23,287 nucleotides of DNA from DATMXS01 sp050260275 (GCA_050260275.1 JBLNBX010000044.1:1-23287); one strand, 5' to 3'; numbered from the stretch's first letter, positions 1 through 8,061 are shown. Numbers and translations are program-made. The notes: a model not told the origin generated them from the sequence alone.

Positions 1-634
1 GGCCTTCGAGCGGCTGGTAGATGGCCTGCCGGCGCTCGAAGACGAGCAGCGATCCCTGGGCGGCCTTCTCCTTGAAAACGACCACCCTCGCCCGGTCTGC
101 GCCGATTCGCTGATCTCCGGCCAGCCGGAAATCGTATCGGTTCAGGCGGGGCCGCGAGAACAGCAGGATGATCTGTCCGAAATCCGTGGCCGCGCCAACC
201 AGCCCGTGCCGTTCGAAGCTCTCCAACATGCGCTTGCGGGCCCTGTCGTCATCGGAGATCAAGCCGGCGGCGAGCGATCGGCGCGCTTTCGCCTCGGTGG
301 CGACGTGCCGGCCATCAACGGTGATCACTTCTCTGAACTCGTGCAGCGCGCCGGGCGCGGACTTGAGCGCCGCGAATCCGTATTCCGAGACGATCTCCCT
401 TGTTACGAAGTCAGCCGGAACAGGCTGCTGCGTGTTACTTCCGATCGTGACTGGAAACCGGTGACGGCGGGACTTCAGCGCGCGCTGAACCAGCGTTTCC
501 CGCGCGATCATCTTCGGAGCGGCGCTGCGGAATGTGGCGGCCTGCGCGGAGATGCGCTTAAGCGCCGCCTGCAGGGGATCTTCGGCCGCGAGGCAGACCG
601 GCCAGATCGCGAGCAGGGCGACGAGCCGCATCAT
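1..634 (-). CDS. Exported protein of unknown function (partial, 3' end beyond left edge)
   Basis: I translated the reverse strand by hand. An uninterrupted frame of 211 codons runs from ATG at 634 off the left edge, so the C-terminus is missing. A second ATG follows directly at 631. The N-terminus (MMRLVALLAIWPVCLAAEDP) is a short hydrophobic signal peptide, with likely cleavage near residue 17, so the product is exported. The mature part is mixed alpha/beta, with segments such as REIVSEYGFAAL, RKRMLESFERHGL and AATDFGQIILLF, and no catalytic motif I can name. I recall similar conserved exported proteins of unknown role in Solibacter-type Acidobacteria, but I do not assign a function. A GGGAG lies about 12 bases upstream of the start. 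Codon third positions are G/C-rich as expected for a real gene here. It is divergent from acpP. Confidence 0.72.
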   Translation of the reverse strand, partial: MMRLVALLAIWPVCLAAEDPLQAALKRISAQAATFRSAAPKMIARETLVQRALKSRRHRFPVTIGSNTQQPVPADFVTREIVSEYGFAALKSAPGALHEFREVITVDGRHVATEAKARRSLAAGLISDDDRARKRMLESFERHGLVGAATDFGQIILLFSRPRLNRYDFRLAGDQRIGADRARVVVFKEKAAQGSLLVFERRQAIYQPLEG

Positions 635-756
635 ATCCCGATTCTACGGCTCCCGATTCTGTTGCGGCGCGGCCAGTTGTAAGCGGCCCCGGAGCCCCCT
701 CTCGCATTCCGGCTCTCCGCTAGTGTACTCTGTGATGGAAGCCGAGGCGCTAAGCC

Positions 757-786
757 TTGCAGTCCATCCCCGCCCACGGCTAGAAT
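757..786 (+). promoter_or_regulatory. Candidate sigma-70 promoter of acpP-fabF
   Basis: TTGCAG at 757-762 (-35, 3 of 6 consensus) and TAGAAT at 781-786 (-10, 5 of 6) are 18 bases apart. Transcription would start near 793, leaving a leader of about 20 bases that contains the GGAGGA ribosome-binding site at 805-810. The position fits well, but the -35 match is weak and this is a by-eye call. Confidence 0.5.
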
Positions 787-813
787 CGGGAAGTTCGCAC
801 CTCTGGAGGATTC

Positions 814-1062
814 ATGACCGCAGCTGAAGTCGAGCAGAAAGTCAAGCAGATTATTGTGGAACAGCTTGGGGTTGACGAGGCCCAGGTCGATATGAGCGCG
901 TCGTTTGTGGACGACCTCGGCGCCGACTCCCTCGACCTCGTAGAGCTTGTGATGCAGTTCGAGGAGGCGTTTGATCTCGACGTCCCCGACGAGGACGCCG
1001 AAAAGCTGACCACAGTGAAGGATGCCGTGGATTACATCCAGGCCAAGGCGGCTAAGAAATAG
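814..1062 (+). CDS. acpP: Acyl carrier protein
   Basis: An 82-residue acidic helical protein, the usual size for type II fatty-acid-synthesis ACP. The phosphopantetheine attachment motif GADSLDLVEL is present, with Ser39 as the attachment site, followed by the acidic recognition-helix region (FEEAFDLDVPDEDAEKL). It carries growing acyl chains as thioesters in the cytoplasm and hands them to FabF and the other Fab enzymes. The start is supported by GGAGGA four bases or so upstream of the ATG. fabF follows 45 bases later on the same strand, the standard acpP-fabF order. The rest of the usual cluster (plsX, fabH, fabD, fabG) is not upstream here: the neighbour is a divergent exported-protein gene. 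Confidence 0.97.
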   Translation: MTAAEVEQKVKQIIVEQLGVDEAQVDMSASFVDDLGADSLDLVELVMQFEEAFDLDVPDEDAEKLTTVKDAVDYIQAKAAKK

Positions 1063-1107
1063 CAGCCGTTTTCCCCACACTTTATTTCCTCAACTAAGGA
1101 GCGGAAT

Positions 1108-2349
1108 TTGTCGCGCAGGGTCGTGGTTACCGGTGTAGGCCTCGTAACTCCGGTGGGAGTGGGGACGGAAGAGACTTGGCAAGCTATCCGTGAGGGCCGC
1201 AGCGGTATTGGGCCGATCACGGCGTTCGACGCTTCCGCTTTCGCCTGCCGCATCGCCGCGGAAGTCAAGGGTTTCGTTCCCGAGAACTACATCGAGCGCA
1301 AGGAGATCCGGCGGATGGGCCGGTTCATCCAGTTCGCGATAGCGGCGTGCGACATGGCCATGAACGCCGCCGGGCTCAAACTCGACGAAACCACCGGCGA
1401 GCGCGCCGGCGTGTACATCGGCAGCGGCATCGGCGGATTCGAAGTTATAGAGCGCGAGTTCGAGGCGCTGTTGAGCCAGGGGCCCAAACGCATATCGCCG
1501 TTCTTTATCCCGGCGACGATCATAAATCTAGCCTCGGGCTACGTTTCCATACGCACCGGCGCAAAGGGGCCAAACTCAGCAACCGCCACCGCCTGCACCA
1601 GCAGCGCGCACGCAATCGGCGACTCGTTCAAAATCATCCAGCGTGGCGCTGCAGACATCATGATATGCGGCGGAGCGGAGGCTCCCATCTGCCGCATGGG
1701 CATAGGCGGGTTTGCGGCGATGCGGGCGCTTTCCACCCGCAACGATGAGCCGGAGCGCGCCAGCCGCCCCTGGGATCTGCACCGGGACGGCTTTGTGGTC
1801 GGCGAGGGATCGGGTGTGCTCATACTCGAGGAACTCGAGTTCGCGCGGCGGCGCAATGCTCCGATTCTGGCCGAGGTCACCGGCTACGGGATGAGTGGTG
1901 ACAGTTTCCACATCACCGCTCCCCCCGAGGACGGCGACGGCGCGTACCGCGTGATGCGCGCCGCGCTCTGCGACGCGGGCCTTAAGCCGGAAGACATCGA
2001 CTACATCAACGCGCACGGCACCTCGACGGAGTTGAATGACCGCATCGAGACCGAGGCCATCAAGCGCTGCTTCGGCGAACACGCCTATAAGCTGTGCGTC
2101 AGTTCGACAAAGTCGATGACCGGGCACCTGCTCGGCGGCGCCGGCGGAGTCGAGATTGGCATCACCGCGTTGGCCATCCGCGACCAGATCGCACCGCCGA
2201 CGATAAACTACGAGACCCCAGACCCGGCGTGCGATCTCGACTACGTGCCCAATAAGGCCCGGCCGATGAAGATCGACCACGCCCTGTCGAATTCGTTCGG
2301 CTTCGGTGGCACCAACGGCTGCGTGATCCTGAGCCGGTTCAAGGGATAG
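1108..2349 (+). CDS. fabF: 3-oxoacyl-[acyl-carrier-protein] synthase II
   Basis: A 413-residue beta-ketoacyl-ACP synthase, essentially the same length as E. coli FabF. It condenses malonyl-ACP with acyl-ACP during chain elongation. The catalytic triad is visible and falls at the same numbering as the E. coli enzyme: Cys163 in TATACTSSAHA, His303 in NAHGTSTELND and His340 in KSMTGHLLGGAGG, with the GFGGTNG loop near residues 398-404. The start codon is TTG, chosen because AAGGAG (1096-1101) sits six bases upstream and the protein then begins with the typical SRRVVVTGVGLVTP strand. It is co-transcribed with acpP, probably from the promoter before acpP. Confidence 0.97.
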   Translation: MSRRVVVTGVGLVTPVGVGTEETWQAIREGRSGIGPITAFDASAFACRIAAEVKGFVPENYIERKEIRRMGRFIQFAIAACDMAMNAAGLKLDETTGERAGVYIGSGIGGFEVIEREFEALLSQGPKRISPFFIPATIINLASGYVSIRTGAKGPNSATATACTSSAHAIGDSFKIIQRGAADIMICGGAEAPICRMGIGGFAAMRALSTRNDEPERASRPWDLHRDGFVVGEGSGVLILEELEFARRRNAPILAEVTGYGMSGDSFHITAPPEDGDGAYRVMRAALCDAGLKPEDIDYINAHGTSTELNDRIETEAIKRCFGEHAYKLCVSSTKSMTGHLLGGAGGVEIGITALAIRDQIAPPTINYETPDPACDLDYVPNKARPMKIDHALSNSFGFGGTNGCVILSRFKG

Positions 2350-2498
2350 CGCGCGTCATCCGCGCAGGCTGATCGTCCTGCTTGAAGGCGCTGTGCTCGT
2401 GGGGCCGGACAGCCCAACACGCGCGAGGCCAAGCGGAGTACTCGTGCGCCCGTACTGAGCAAGTGGCGCGGCGGGACCGCCCGCGCATGCTGATCAAG

Positions 2499-2513
2499 GC
2501 GCCCGGCCGGCGC
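2499..2513 (-). terminator. GC-rich hairpin after the zinc-finger gene
   Basis: GCGCC at 2499-2503 pairs with GGCGC at 2509-2513 around a five-base loop, about eight bases beyond the stop codon of the minus-strand zinc-finger gene. It lies in the convergent gap between fabF and that gene. There is no good T-tract on either side, so intrinsic termination is only possible. Confidence 0.3.
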
Positions 2514-2521
2514 TCACCCGT

Positions 2522-2815
2522 TCACCCGTGCATCGATACAAAACCCTGCGGGCGCAATTCTCCGGGTGCGAATTTGTCCACATAGCACCACACCCATCGC
2601 TCGCCGGGTTCGACGGAACGCACCAGCGGATGTCCGGTCGCGTGAAAGTGCCCTGTCGCGTGTTTGTTCTTGGATGAGTCGCAGCAGCCCACGTGGCCGC
2701 ACTCGAGGCACATCCGCAGATGCACCCAGGTATCACCGGTCTTGATGCAATCCTCGCAGACGTGTTTGTCCGTCTCCTTAACCTTGATGTGATCAAGGTG
2801 AGAGCATTCGGGCAT
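2522..2815 (-). CDS. UBP-type (ubiquitin-hydrolase-like) zinc-finger protein
   Basis: A stand-alone zinc-finger protein of 97 residues resembling the ZnF-UBP domain (Pfam zf-UBP). Metal-ligand candidates are spaced as in that family: Cys4/His6, Cys20/Cys23, Cys36/Cys39, Cys44 and a His-rich stretch at residues 52-62 (KHATGHFHATGH). In eukaryotes this fold binds the C-terminal tail of ubiquitin; the role of single-domain bacterial versions is not established, so I give none. I chose ATG at 2815 because GGAGGGG lies three bases before it; an in-frame TTG six codons earlier has no such signal. It follows the DUF5996 gene by 18 bases and is likely co-transcribed with it. Confidence 0.85.
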   Translation of the reverse strand: MPECSHLDHIKVKETDKHVCEDCIKTGDTWVHLRMCLECGHVGCCDSSKNKHATGHFHATGHPLVRSVEPGERWVWCYVDKFAPGELRPQGFVSMHG

Positions 2816-2833
2816 GTTCCCCTCCACTAGCAA

Positions 2834-3751
2834 TCACAGGTTCTGCCGCTCCAGCGCGTTCCGGTCCCAGCCTCCCAGGTTCGCCCCGGCTTCGTATGTG
2901 CTCCGGCAGAACTCGAGCAGCGCGGCCGTGGGACTGCCGCTTGTCCTGACGTCGTCGTAGCTCAGGACAAATTCCTTTAGTTGCGCGTAGTACCGCGCTC
3001 CAGGCGGCGTCACGCGGGCATCGCTGAAGCCGGGAGGCTCAGGGGCTGTGTAGGAGTAAAAAGCGGCGTCTGGCGCGCCGTTGCCGCCCGGCCAGAATCC
3101 CACGCTGCTCACCTCGTGAGAATACGCTTCGCGCGTGATGGAGTCGGCTCCGGGCCGCTCCGGCGCGCGCCGGCCCGAGAACCTCGTCACCGCAAGGTCG
3201 AAGCTTCCCCAGAAGAAGTGCACCGGGCTCGACTTGCCGATGAATCCGGATCTGAACTGGTTGAGCGCCGCATCGACCGACAGGAGTATGCGCCAGAACT
3301 TCGTGGCCGCATCGCGGTCGTAGGATGCATGCGTGCGGTCCTGGTCGAACGGAATGGGGTCTGGCACCTCCACCGGCATCTTCCAGATCGGCGCCTCGAT
3401 GCCGGCGAATCGCATCATGTCCATGAACTCGCCATAGAAGTCGGCCACGGTACGCGGCGCAAGCGGCAGCGCGGCGGTGATGCCGTCGCTGGTTTCGAGC
3501 ACGAGCTGATGCGCGACGAAATCGAATCGCAGCTCGAACGCTCTGTCCCGGTACGGGATGCGGGACGTGCTCAGCCCGCGCGCGGTAACGTACAGCGTCA
3601 CGTTCCACCAGTGGTTTTGCAGCGGCGTCAGGTGCATGCGGACCTTGCCCACGATCTGTGTCCACATGTGGAGCGTCGCGCAGGTGTCCTTCCAGGAGGC
3701 ATACGGCAGGGTGGGCCAGCACTCGGGCTTGTCGGCATCGGAACGCGCCAT
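2834..3751 (-). CDS. DUF5996 family protein
   Basis: A 305-residue protein resembling the uncharacterised DUF5996 family. The N-terminal block is diagnostic to my eye: WPTLPYASWKDTCATLHMWT, then QIVGKVR and NHWWNVTLYVTARGL within the first 60 residues. Further conserved-looking blocks are SPVHFFWGSFDLAVTRFSGR and VSSVGFWPGG near the middle. There is no signal peptide or membrane segment, so it is probably cytoplasmic. The frame is open upstream to 3958, but that extension is Arg/Gly/Ala-rich and unconserved. ATG at 3751 has GGGAGG six bases upstream and starts just before the conserved block. Its function is unknown. It is first in a pair with the UBP zinc-finger gene. Confidence 0.86.
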   Translation of the reverse strand: MARSDADKPECWPTLPYASWKDTCATLHMWTQIVGKVRMHLTPLQNHWWNVTLYVTARGLSTSRIPYRDRAFELRFDFVAHQLVLETSDGITAALPLAPRTVADFYGEFMDMMRFAGIEAPIWKMPVEVPDPIPFDQDRTHASYDRDAATKFWRILLSVDAALNQFRSGFIGKSSPVHFFWGSFDLAVTRFSGRRAPERPGADSITREAYSHEVSSVGFWPGGNGAPDAAFYSYTAPEPPGFSDARVTPPGARYYAQLKEFVLSYDDVRTSGSPTAALLEFCRSTYEAGANLGGWDRNALERQNL

Positions 3752-3832
3752 ACCGGGCCTCCCTGTCGATCGGGCATCGCCCAGGAGCGCCGCGCGCCGC
3801 GTGTATGCGCCGCGCCGGATGCCCGCGGCTCC

Positions 3833-3861
3833 ATTCTGCGGGGTTGCGGGAACGCTGTCAA
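3833..3861 (-). promoter_or_regulatory. Candidate promoter of the DUF5996/zinc-finger pair
   Basis: On the minus strand, a perfect -35 hexamer TTGACA (3861-3856) is followed after 17 bases by CAGAAT (3838-3833, 4 of 6 for the -10). This would give a leader of about 75 bases to the ATG at 3751. It sits in the 262-base divergent gap shared with the DUF4136 gene. Confidence 0.5.
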
Positions 3862-4013
3862 CGGCTCTATATGGCAAACCGGCCGCGCAACCGCTTGCTC
3901 TATTGATGGGCCACATACCGCAGGGGCCACTTCTGTGCCGGCGTGCACCGCTCCGCACCGTCCGGGTCTCGCGTGGAGATCGATATGCAGAAGCCAGTGC
4001 CGAGGGGGGATTT

Positions 4014-4532
4014 ATGCGGACTTGTGTGAAATTACTTCCGCTTATGGCAATTCTTGCAGTTGCCGCATGGGCACAAAAGGTTCAGTACGATTTCGACCGC
4101 TCTGCTGATTTCCAGGCGTATCGCACCTACAGTTGGATGCCGCAGGCAACCACGGTGGACCAGCTCACGGACCAGAACATCCGAAGCGCGATCGAACGGG
4201 AACTCGCGGAGAAAGGCCTGATGCGTGTTGACCAGAACCCCGACCTACTGGTCGGGTACCAGCTCACAGTTCGGGAGCAGCAGGAAATCCAGACCTGGGG
4301 CGACGGCGGCTGGGGCTGGCGCAGCCCGGGCTGGGCCACGACTACGGTCACGGAGGTTCCGGTCGGCAGCCTGGTAGTGGACCTCTACGACCCGGCGCGC
4401 AAACAACTGGTGTTCCGCACCGTGGGAACGAAAACGCTGGATACGAACGCCAGCCCGGAGAAACGAGAGAAGAACCTGGACAAGGCGCTCGACAAGATGT
4501 TCAAGCACTATCCGCCGGAACGGAACAACTAG
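4014..4532 (+). CDS. Secreted DUF4136 domain protein
   Basis: A 172-residue protein of the DUF4136 type. Residues 1-20 form a signal peptide (MRTCVKLLPLMAILAVAAWA) with an A-W-A cleavage site before Gln21. The only Cys is at residue 4, with no lipobox, so unlike many DUF4136 members it is probably secreted rather than a lipoprotein. The family's YDFDRSADFQAYRTYSWMP start of the mature domain is clear, followed by helix residues (IRSAIERELAEKGLMRVD) and a C-terminal helix with KREKNLDKALDKMFKHYPP. The frame extends upstream, but ATG at 4014 is preceded by GAGGGGGGA and begins the signal peptide. DUF4136 has no settled function; it is an envelope protein. Confidence 0.88.
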   Translation: MRTCVKLLPLMAILAVAAWAQKVQYDFDRSADFQAYRTYSWMPQATTVDQLTDQNIRSAIERELAEKGLMRVDQNPDLLVGYQLTVREQQEIQTWGDGGWGWRSPGWATTTVTEVPVGSLVVDLYDPARKQLVFRTVGTKTLDTNASPEKREKNLDKALDKMFKHYPPERNN

Positions 4533-4651
4533 AGCCCACAGCCGGTTCAGAGGCGGGCGGTCCGTATCTGGAGGGGGAGTCGCTCGAAGGCACTCAGAGT
4601 AACGTGGCGGATGTACCCTGCGCCGGGCCATCGACGCCGGTTGCGCAACGC

Positions 4652-5302
4652 TCAACGCTTCTTTGCAACGACCAGGTGCTGCGTCAGCACAACCGGCCAG
4701 AGCGTCTTTTCGTATACAACGTCGCCGCGCTCGCGCACCGTGTGCAGCACCTCGATCCGGTCAAGCGGGCGCTCGTCGGGAAAGCGCCACATGCCGGCCG
4801 CCTCGATGACTCTTCGCGATGCACGGTATAGCAGCGTTGGCGTCGGGAAGCTGATAATTGCGATTCCCCCTGGCCGCAGAGGCTCGAAATGCGCGAGCAC
4901 GGCCCGCCTCGTATCCGCTGCGTCGAAGTGCTCTATCAGCCCGATGCTGAAGACAACGTCCGCCTCGCAGTCATACGAGAGCTCGAGCACGTTCTGCCGG
5001 TGCAGGCGCACGCCTCTCCCGCCTATGCGCTCGGCCAGCAACGAAAGGCCGTACTCGTTCGTGTCGATGACGTCGTACGAACTGGGGCGGATTTCGGCCA
5101 TCACAGCATCGAGGAAACAGCTATTCCCGCCGCCGAGTTCGACTATCGAGAGCCCCGCATCTCCGCGCGGCTTCGCGAACCGCCGTATGGCGTTCAGCAG
5201 AACGGCGGTGGTATATTTCCGCGTCAGGCCGGCGGTCGCGGGAACGCTCTTGTAGTACAGGTCCCAATCGGTCGTTTGTTTGCGAGTGCGCTCCGCGGGC
5301 AC
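4652..5302 (-). CDS. Class I SAM-dependent methyltransferase
   Basis: A cytoplasmic methyltransferase of about 216 residues. The glycine-rich SAM-binding motif I reads IVELGGGNSCFLDA (about residues 53-66). An acidic residue ends strand 2 (VIDTNEYG, Asp near 80), and a motif-IV-like FSIGLIEHF lies near 118-126, followed by LRPGGIAIISFPTP. The substrate cannot be told; the family includes enzymes acting on small molecules and envelope sugars. The start is uncertain. GTG at 5302 has a weak AGAGAG five bases upstream and lies just before the conserved DWDLYYKSVPATAGLTRKYT block. A GTG at 5386 would add 28 Arg/Ser-rich residues that look like non-coding translation. It faces the DUF4136 gene tail to tail. 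Confidence 0.87.
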   Translation of the reverse strand: MPAERTRKQTTDWDLYYKSVPATAGLTRKYTTAVLLNAIRRFAKPRGDAGLSIVELGGGNSCFLDAVMAEIRPSSYDVIDTNEYGLSLLAERIGGRGVRLHRQNVLELSYDCEADVVFSIGLIEHFDAADTRRAVLAHFEPLRPGGIAIISFPTPTLLYRASRRVIEAAGMWRFPDERPLDRIEVLHTVRERGDVVYEKTLWPVVLTQHLVVAKKR

Positions 5303-5418
5303 GAGATCTCTCTGGCAGGCGGACAAGCTTGATGATGCCGCACGGCTTCGGCGCCGGCCGCGCTGCCATGCACGATTTTCGCTCACGCGAGCGCCAGACT
5401 ACGAGCCCGCCGCGGCGC

Positions 5419-5880
5419 TCACTTCCCCGGCGGTACCCGGTATATGGTTCTGTACGCCGGCCGCAAGAAACCCGCTATCGCGCCCAGCCCCGCTCCGGCC
5501 GCCGCCATCGGTGCGGTGTACTTTCCGCCAGCACCCTCATTGGCGCAACCCGGACAGATGGCGAACCCGATTCCGGCGCCCGCGCCTGCACCCACACCTG
5601 TCCAGATCATGCCGTTGCGTATGCGCCGGCCGTTGTCGGCTACCTTCATCGCGCATACATCCTGCCGCGCGAACGATTGTTCGCCCGAATCCGATCGCAC
5701 CACCACAGCAGCGCCGCTCGCTGAGACGAACTCCCCTCCCACCGTCTTGCCCGCGCACAATCCGACCTTGACCTTCTGGTCCGGCGCGATGCGCTGTACG
5801 GCTTCCCATCCCGCGCCGGCCGCAGCCTGCGCCGCGGCCAATGACAGTAACAGCACGGTACTGTTTGTTACGCCGGCCAT
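5419..5880 (-). CDS. Small exported protein with glycine-zipper-like tail
   Basis: A 153-residue protein with an N-terminal signal peptide (hydrophobic residues 8-21, Ala-rich cleavage zone). The central part (residues 30-80) has short beta strands, VKVGLCAGKTVGGEFVSAS and AVVVRSDSGEQSFARQDV, reminiscent of the small SM-like beta repeats seen in other acidobacterial exported proteins. Residues 85-140 carry Gly/Ala-rich stretches (WTGVGAGAGAGIGFAI and AAAGAGLGAIAGF) that look like paired glycine-zipper membrane hairpins. Two Cys (CPGC) lie between them. An AGGAGG site with an eight-base spacer supports the ATG at 5880. I do not recognise a named family; an envelope location is inferred. The methyltransferase gene follows about 120 bases downstream. 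Confidence 0.75.
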   Translation of the reverse strand: MAGVTNSTVLLLSLAAAQAAAGAGWEAVQRIAPDQKVKVGLCAGKTVGGEFVSASGAAVVVRSDSGEQSFARQDVCAMKVADNGRRIRNGMIWTGVGAGAGAGIGFAICPGCANEGAGGKYTAPMAAAGAGLGAIAGFLRPAYRTIYRVPPGK

Positions 5881-5984
5881 CTCCCCACCCTCCTAGGTTG
5901 AGACCTGCTCGTCCCACTCCGGGTTCGAGTATACATCCGCGCACACGCATCCAGCGGAAGCCAGTTCTGTTGACCCCGCTAAGA

Positions 5985-5999
5985 CGGCCGCGCCGGCCG
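5985..5999 (-). terminator. Hairpin just after the esterase gene
   Basis: CGGCCG at 5985-5990 and again at 5994-5999, each self-complementary, pair around a three-base loop starting five bases beyond the esterase stop. The downstream strand has only a short TCTTAGC tail rather than a T-run, so this is a weak terminator or an mRNA 3'-end stabiliser. Confidence 0.35.
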
Positions 6000-6004
6000 G
6001 TGCG

Positions 6005-6847
6005 TCACGGCCTCATGCCGGCGAACAGGAACCTAAGGCCGCGATTGAACAGCTCGGGCTTATTGCTGGCGTGGCGCTCGTCCTGGATCACGCGAGTCTC
6101 GAGGTTCAGGCCCGAGTAGCCGCGCGACCTGAGCGTCCGCATGAACTCCTGCACCGGGGCGGCCAGGCCCTCCGACCCGCCGACGGCAAGGAACAGCGTC
6201 GCCGGCAGCTCTTTGTGCGCGGCGGCGTACTCGGCTTCCTGCCGGAATATGAACCGGTCGCCATATGTTGCGGCCGGGCTCGCCGCGATGTATCCATGGA
6301 ACAGACCCGGGTCCGAGAACAGGGCGTACAGCGTGAAAAGCCCGGCGTATGAACTGCCCTGCAACATCCGGCGCGAAGGGTCGGCGCGATAGTTCTTCTC
6401 AACCCATGGGATCAGCTCGGACTTGAGGAACTTCAGGAACTTCGGGCCGTCTCCCGACCCCTTTACCTGCCGCGTCGCCGTTGGCGTGTAGTCCATGGCT
6501 CTCAGGCTGTTGTAATCCGCGTTCTCGCCCGAGTAAGTTATGCCGACCATGAGCATCTCGGGAACGAACTTGTCGTAGATGAGGCCGCCCAGAACGGAAT
6601 CCATCAACTTGAAATCCCACTGCCCGTCGAGGATGTAAAGAACCGGGTACTTCGCGTTCTTATTCTGCGCGTAGTCCGCAGGAATGTGAATGTAGAGATC
6701 GTAGTTTCGGCCGGTCGAGGCAGACTTCATGGTCCGCACCTCCGATCCGGCGATGGGCACCTTGGGAAAGGGCTGCGAGTACGCAACCCCGGTCAGGAGA
6801 ACGAGGAGAGAGACAGTTCTGGCACACGTCGACGGTAGTAGCGTCAT
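6005..6847 (-). CDS. Secreted alpha/beta-hydrolase, esterase D / IroE-like
   Basis: A 280-residue protein with a signal peptide (residues 1-24, ending VAYSQ) and a putative-esterase fold (PF00756 type: esterase D, enterochelin-esterase-like). The nucleophile elbow is GSSYAG with Ser166, the catalytic His is probably His259 in QDERHAS, and the oxyanion/early strand block is YPVLYILDGQWDF (residues 67-79). It also has the family's MVGITYSGENADYNSLRAMDYTP region. It would act in the periplasm or outside the cell on an ester; the substrate cannot be named, and the IroE-like resemblance is not proof of siderophore hydrolysis. ATG at 6847 is the only reasonable start but lacks a clear ribosome-binding site. 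It lies 207 bases downstream of aqpZ on the same strand. Confidence 0.9.
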   Translation of the reverse strand: MTLLPSTCARTVSLLVLLTGVAYSQPFPKVPIAGSEVRTMKSASTGRNYDLYIHIPADYAQNKNAKYPVLYILDGQWDFKLMDSVLGGLIYDKFVPEMLMVGITYSGENADYNSLRAMDYTPTATRQVKGSGDGPKFLKFLKSELIPWVEKNYRADPSRRMLQGSSYAGLFTLYALFSDPGLFHGYIAASPAATYGDRFIFRQEAEYAAAHKELPATLFLAVGGSEGLAAPVQEFMRTLRSRGYSGLNLETRVIQDERHASNKPELFNRGLRFLFAGMRP

Positions 6848-7054
6848 GCAGACTTATACGCTCGAACAGCGGGAACGTTCCATCCTGTTTCACTGTTCGC
6901 CGCCGCCGATCGGCCCCGCCCTTGGCTCATGGCCCGTTCGCGACTGCCTGCAAACCTGTGTGGAAGGCCCGGGGCGAACTTTCGGGAATCCCGGGGACAG
7001 GCTACGCACAGAACTGCGCAGCCTGCCGCCCGGCAAACCGGAGTCGCTGCGAGT

Positions 7055-7783
7055 CTACCCTGCCGCTGCCGCTTTCTCCCGCTCGGCTTCACGCTCGGCG
7101 GTAACTGCGGGATAGAGAAGGCCTGCAATCGCAGCGCCCACAATCGGCGCCGCCCAGAATAGCCACAACTGCTGAATTGCCCAGCCTCCTACAAAGAGCG
7201 CGGGGCCGGTGCTCCGTGCCGGATTCACGGACACGTTCGTCACAGGAATCCCGATCAGGTGTATCAGCGTGAGGCCGAGCCCGATCGCCACCGGTGCAAA
7301 CCCCTGCGGCGCGCGCCGGTCGGTTGCGCCCAGGATGATGAACAGGAACATCAGCGTCAGAACCACCTCGGCGGTAACACATGCAGCCAGCGAGTAGCCG
7401 CCCGGCGAGTGCGCGCCGTAGCCGTTGGAGGCGAAGCCGCCGGCGAGGTCGAACCCCGCACTGCCGCTCGCGATTACGTACAGGACAGCCGATGCGGCGA
7501 TCGCTCCCGCTACCTGCGCGGCCGCATAGGGTAACAGGTTAGAGGCGGGAAACCGCCTGGCAAGCACAAGGCCCACCGACACGGCGGGGTTCAGGTGGCA
7601 TCCCGAGACGTGCCCGATGGCGTACGCCATCGTAAGCACTGTAAGCCCGAACGCCAGCGCCACGCCCAGAAGTCCGATCCCAAGGTTCGGAAACGCGGCG
7701 GCCAGAACCGCGCTGCCGCATCCCCCGAATACGAGCCAAAACGTGCCGATGAACTCCGCGAACGCCCTCTTGCCCAAAGGCAT
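7055..7783 (-). CDS. aqpZ: Aquaporin Z
   Basis: A 242-residue major intrinsic protein with six membrane helices and both pore motifs: HLNPAVSVGL (NPA at 65-67) and SVNPARSTGPAL (NPA at 187-189). It forms an inner-membrane water channel. By alignment to E. coli AqpZ, selectivity-filter residues are Phe45, His175 and Arg190, as expected, but the position equivalent to Thr183 is Val184. The C-terminus has a short charged tail (AEREAEREKAAAAG) not seen in E. coli. The start is secure: AGGAGGT lies seven bases upstream of the ATG. The gene has its own 278-base leader after the ADOP permease gene. Confidence 0.95.
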   Translation of the reverse strand: MPLGKRAFAEFIGTFWLVFGGCGSAVLAAAFPNLGIGLLGVALAFGLTVLTMAYAIGHVSGCHLNPAVSVGLVLARRFPASNLLPYAAAQVAGAIAASAVLYVIASGSAGFDLAGGFASNGYGAHSPGGYSLAACVTAEVVLTLMFLFIILGATDRRAPQGFAPVAIGLGLTLIHLIGIPVTNVSVNPARSTGPALFVGGWAIQQLWLFWAAPIVGAAIAGLLYPAVTAEREAEREKAAAAG

Positions 7784-8061
7784 GGATCAACCTCCTGTGT
7801 AGATCCGATTGCCCGATGCCGTGAAGCGCTCCGCCCGGCGTGGCCTGCCCGGGCTATGCAGCTCCAAACATGAAGATATGATAATCCTGCCAAGGACGGA
7901 GTAACAGGCCTATTCCTCTGATCTTTCGGTTGACGGAGCGGGCGCGCGGGCGGCGGTTTGGTCCTCCCGGCCGCGGCGTGACAAACCGCGCTCCCATGGA
8001 GGTCCCGTACCTTCAATAGCCGCCGAACGGGAATCCGAACCGGTTGCCGCGGCTGACTCGA

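Noticed and set aside
2981..4108. Long plus-strand frame (375 codons)
   Set aside because: It is antisense to the DUF5996 gene, is Arg/His/Gly-rich without motifs, and overlaps the well-supported DUF4136 gene in another frame.
5303..5386. 28-residue N-terminal extension of the methyltransferase from a GTG at 5386
   Set aside because: The extension is Arg/Ser/Ala-rich without a ribosome-binding site and precedes the family's conserved start region.
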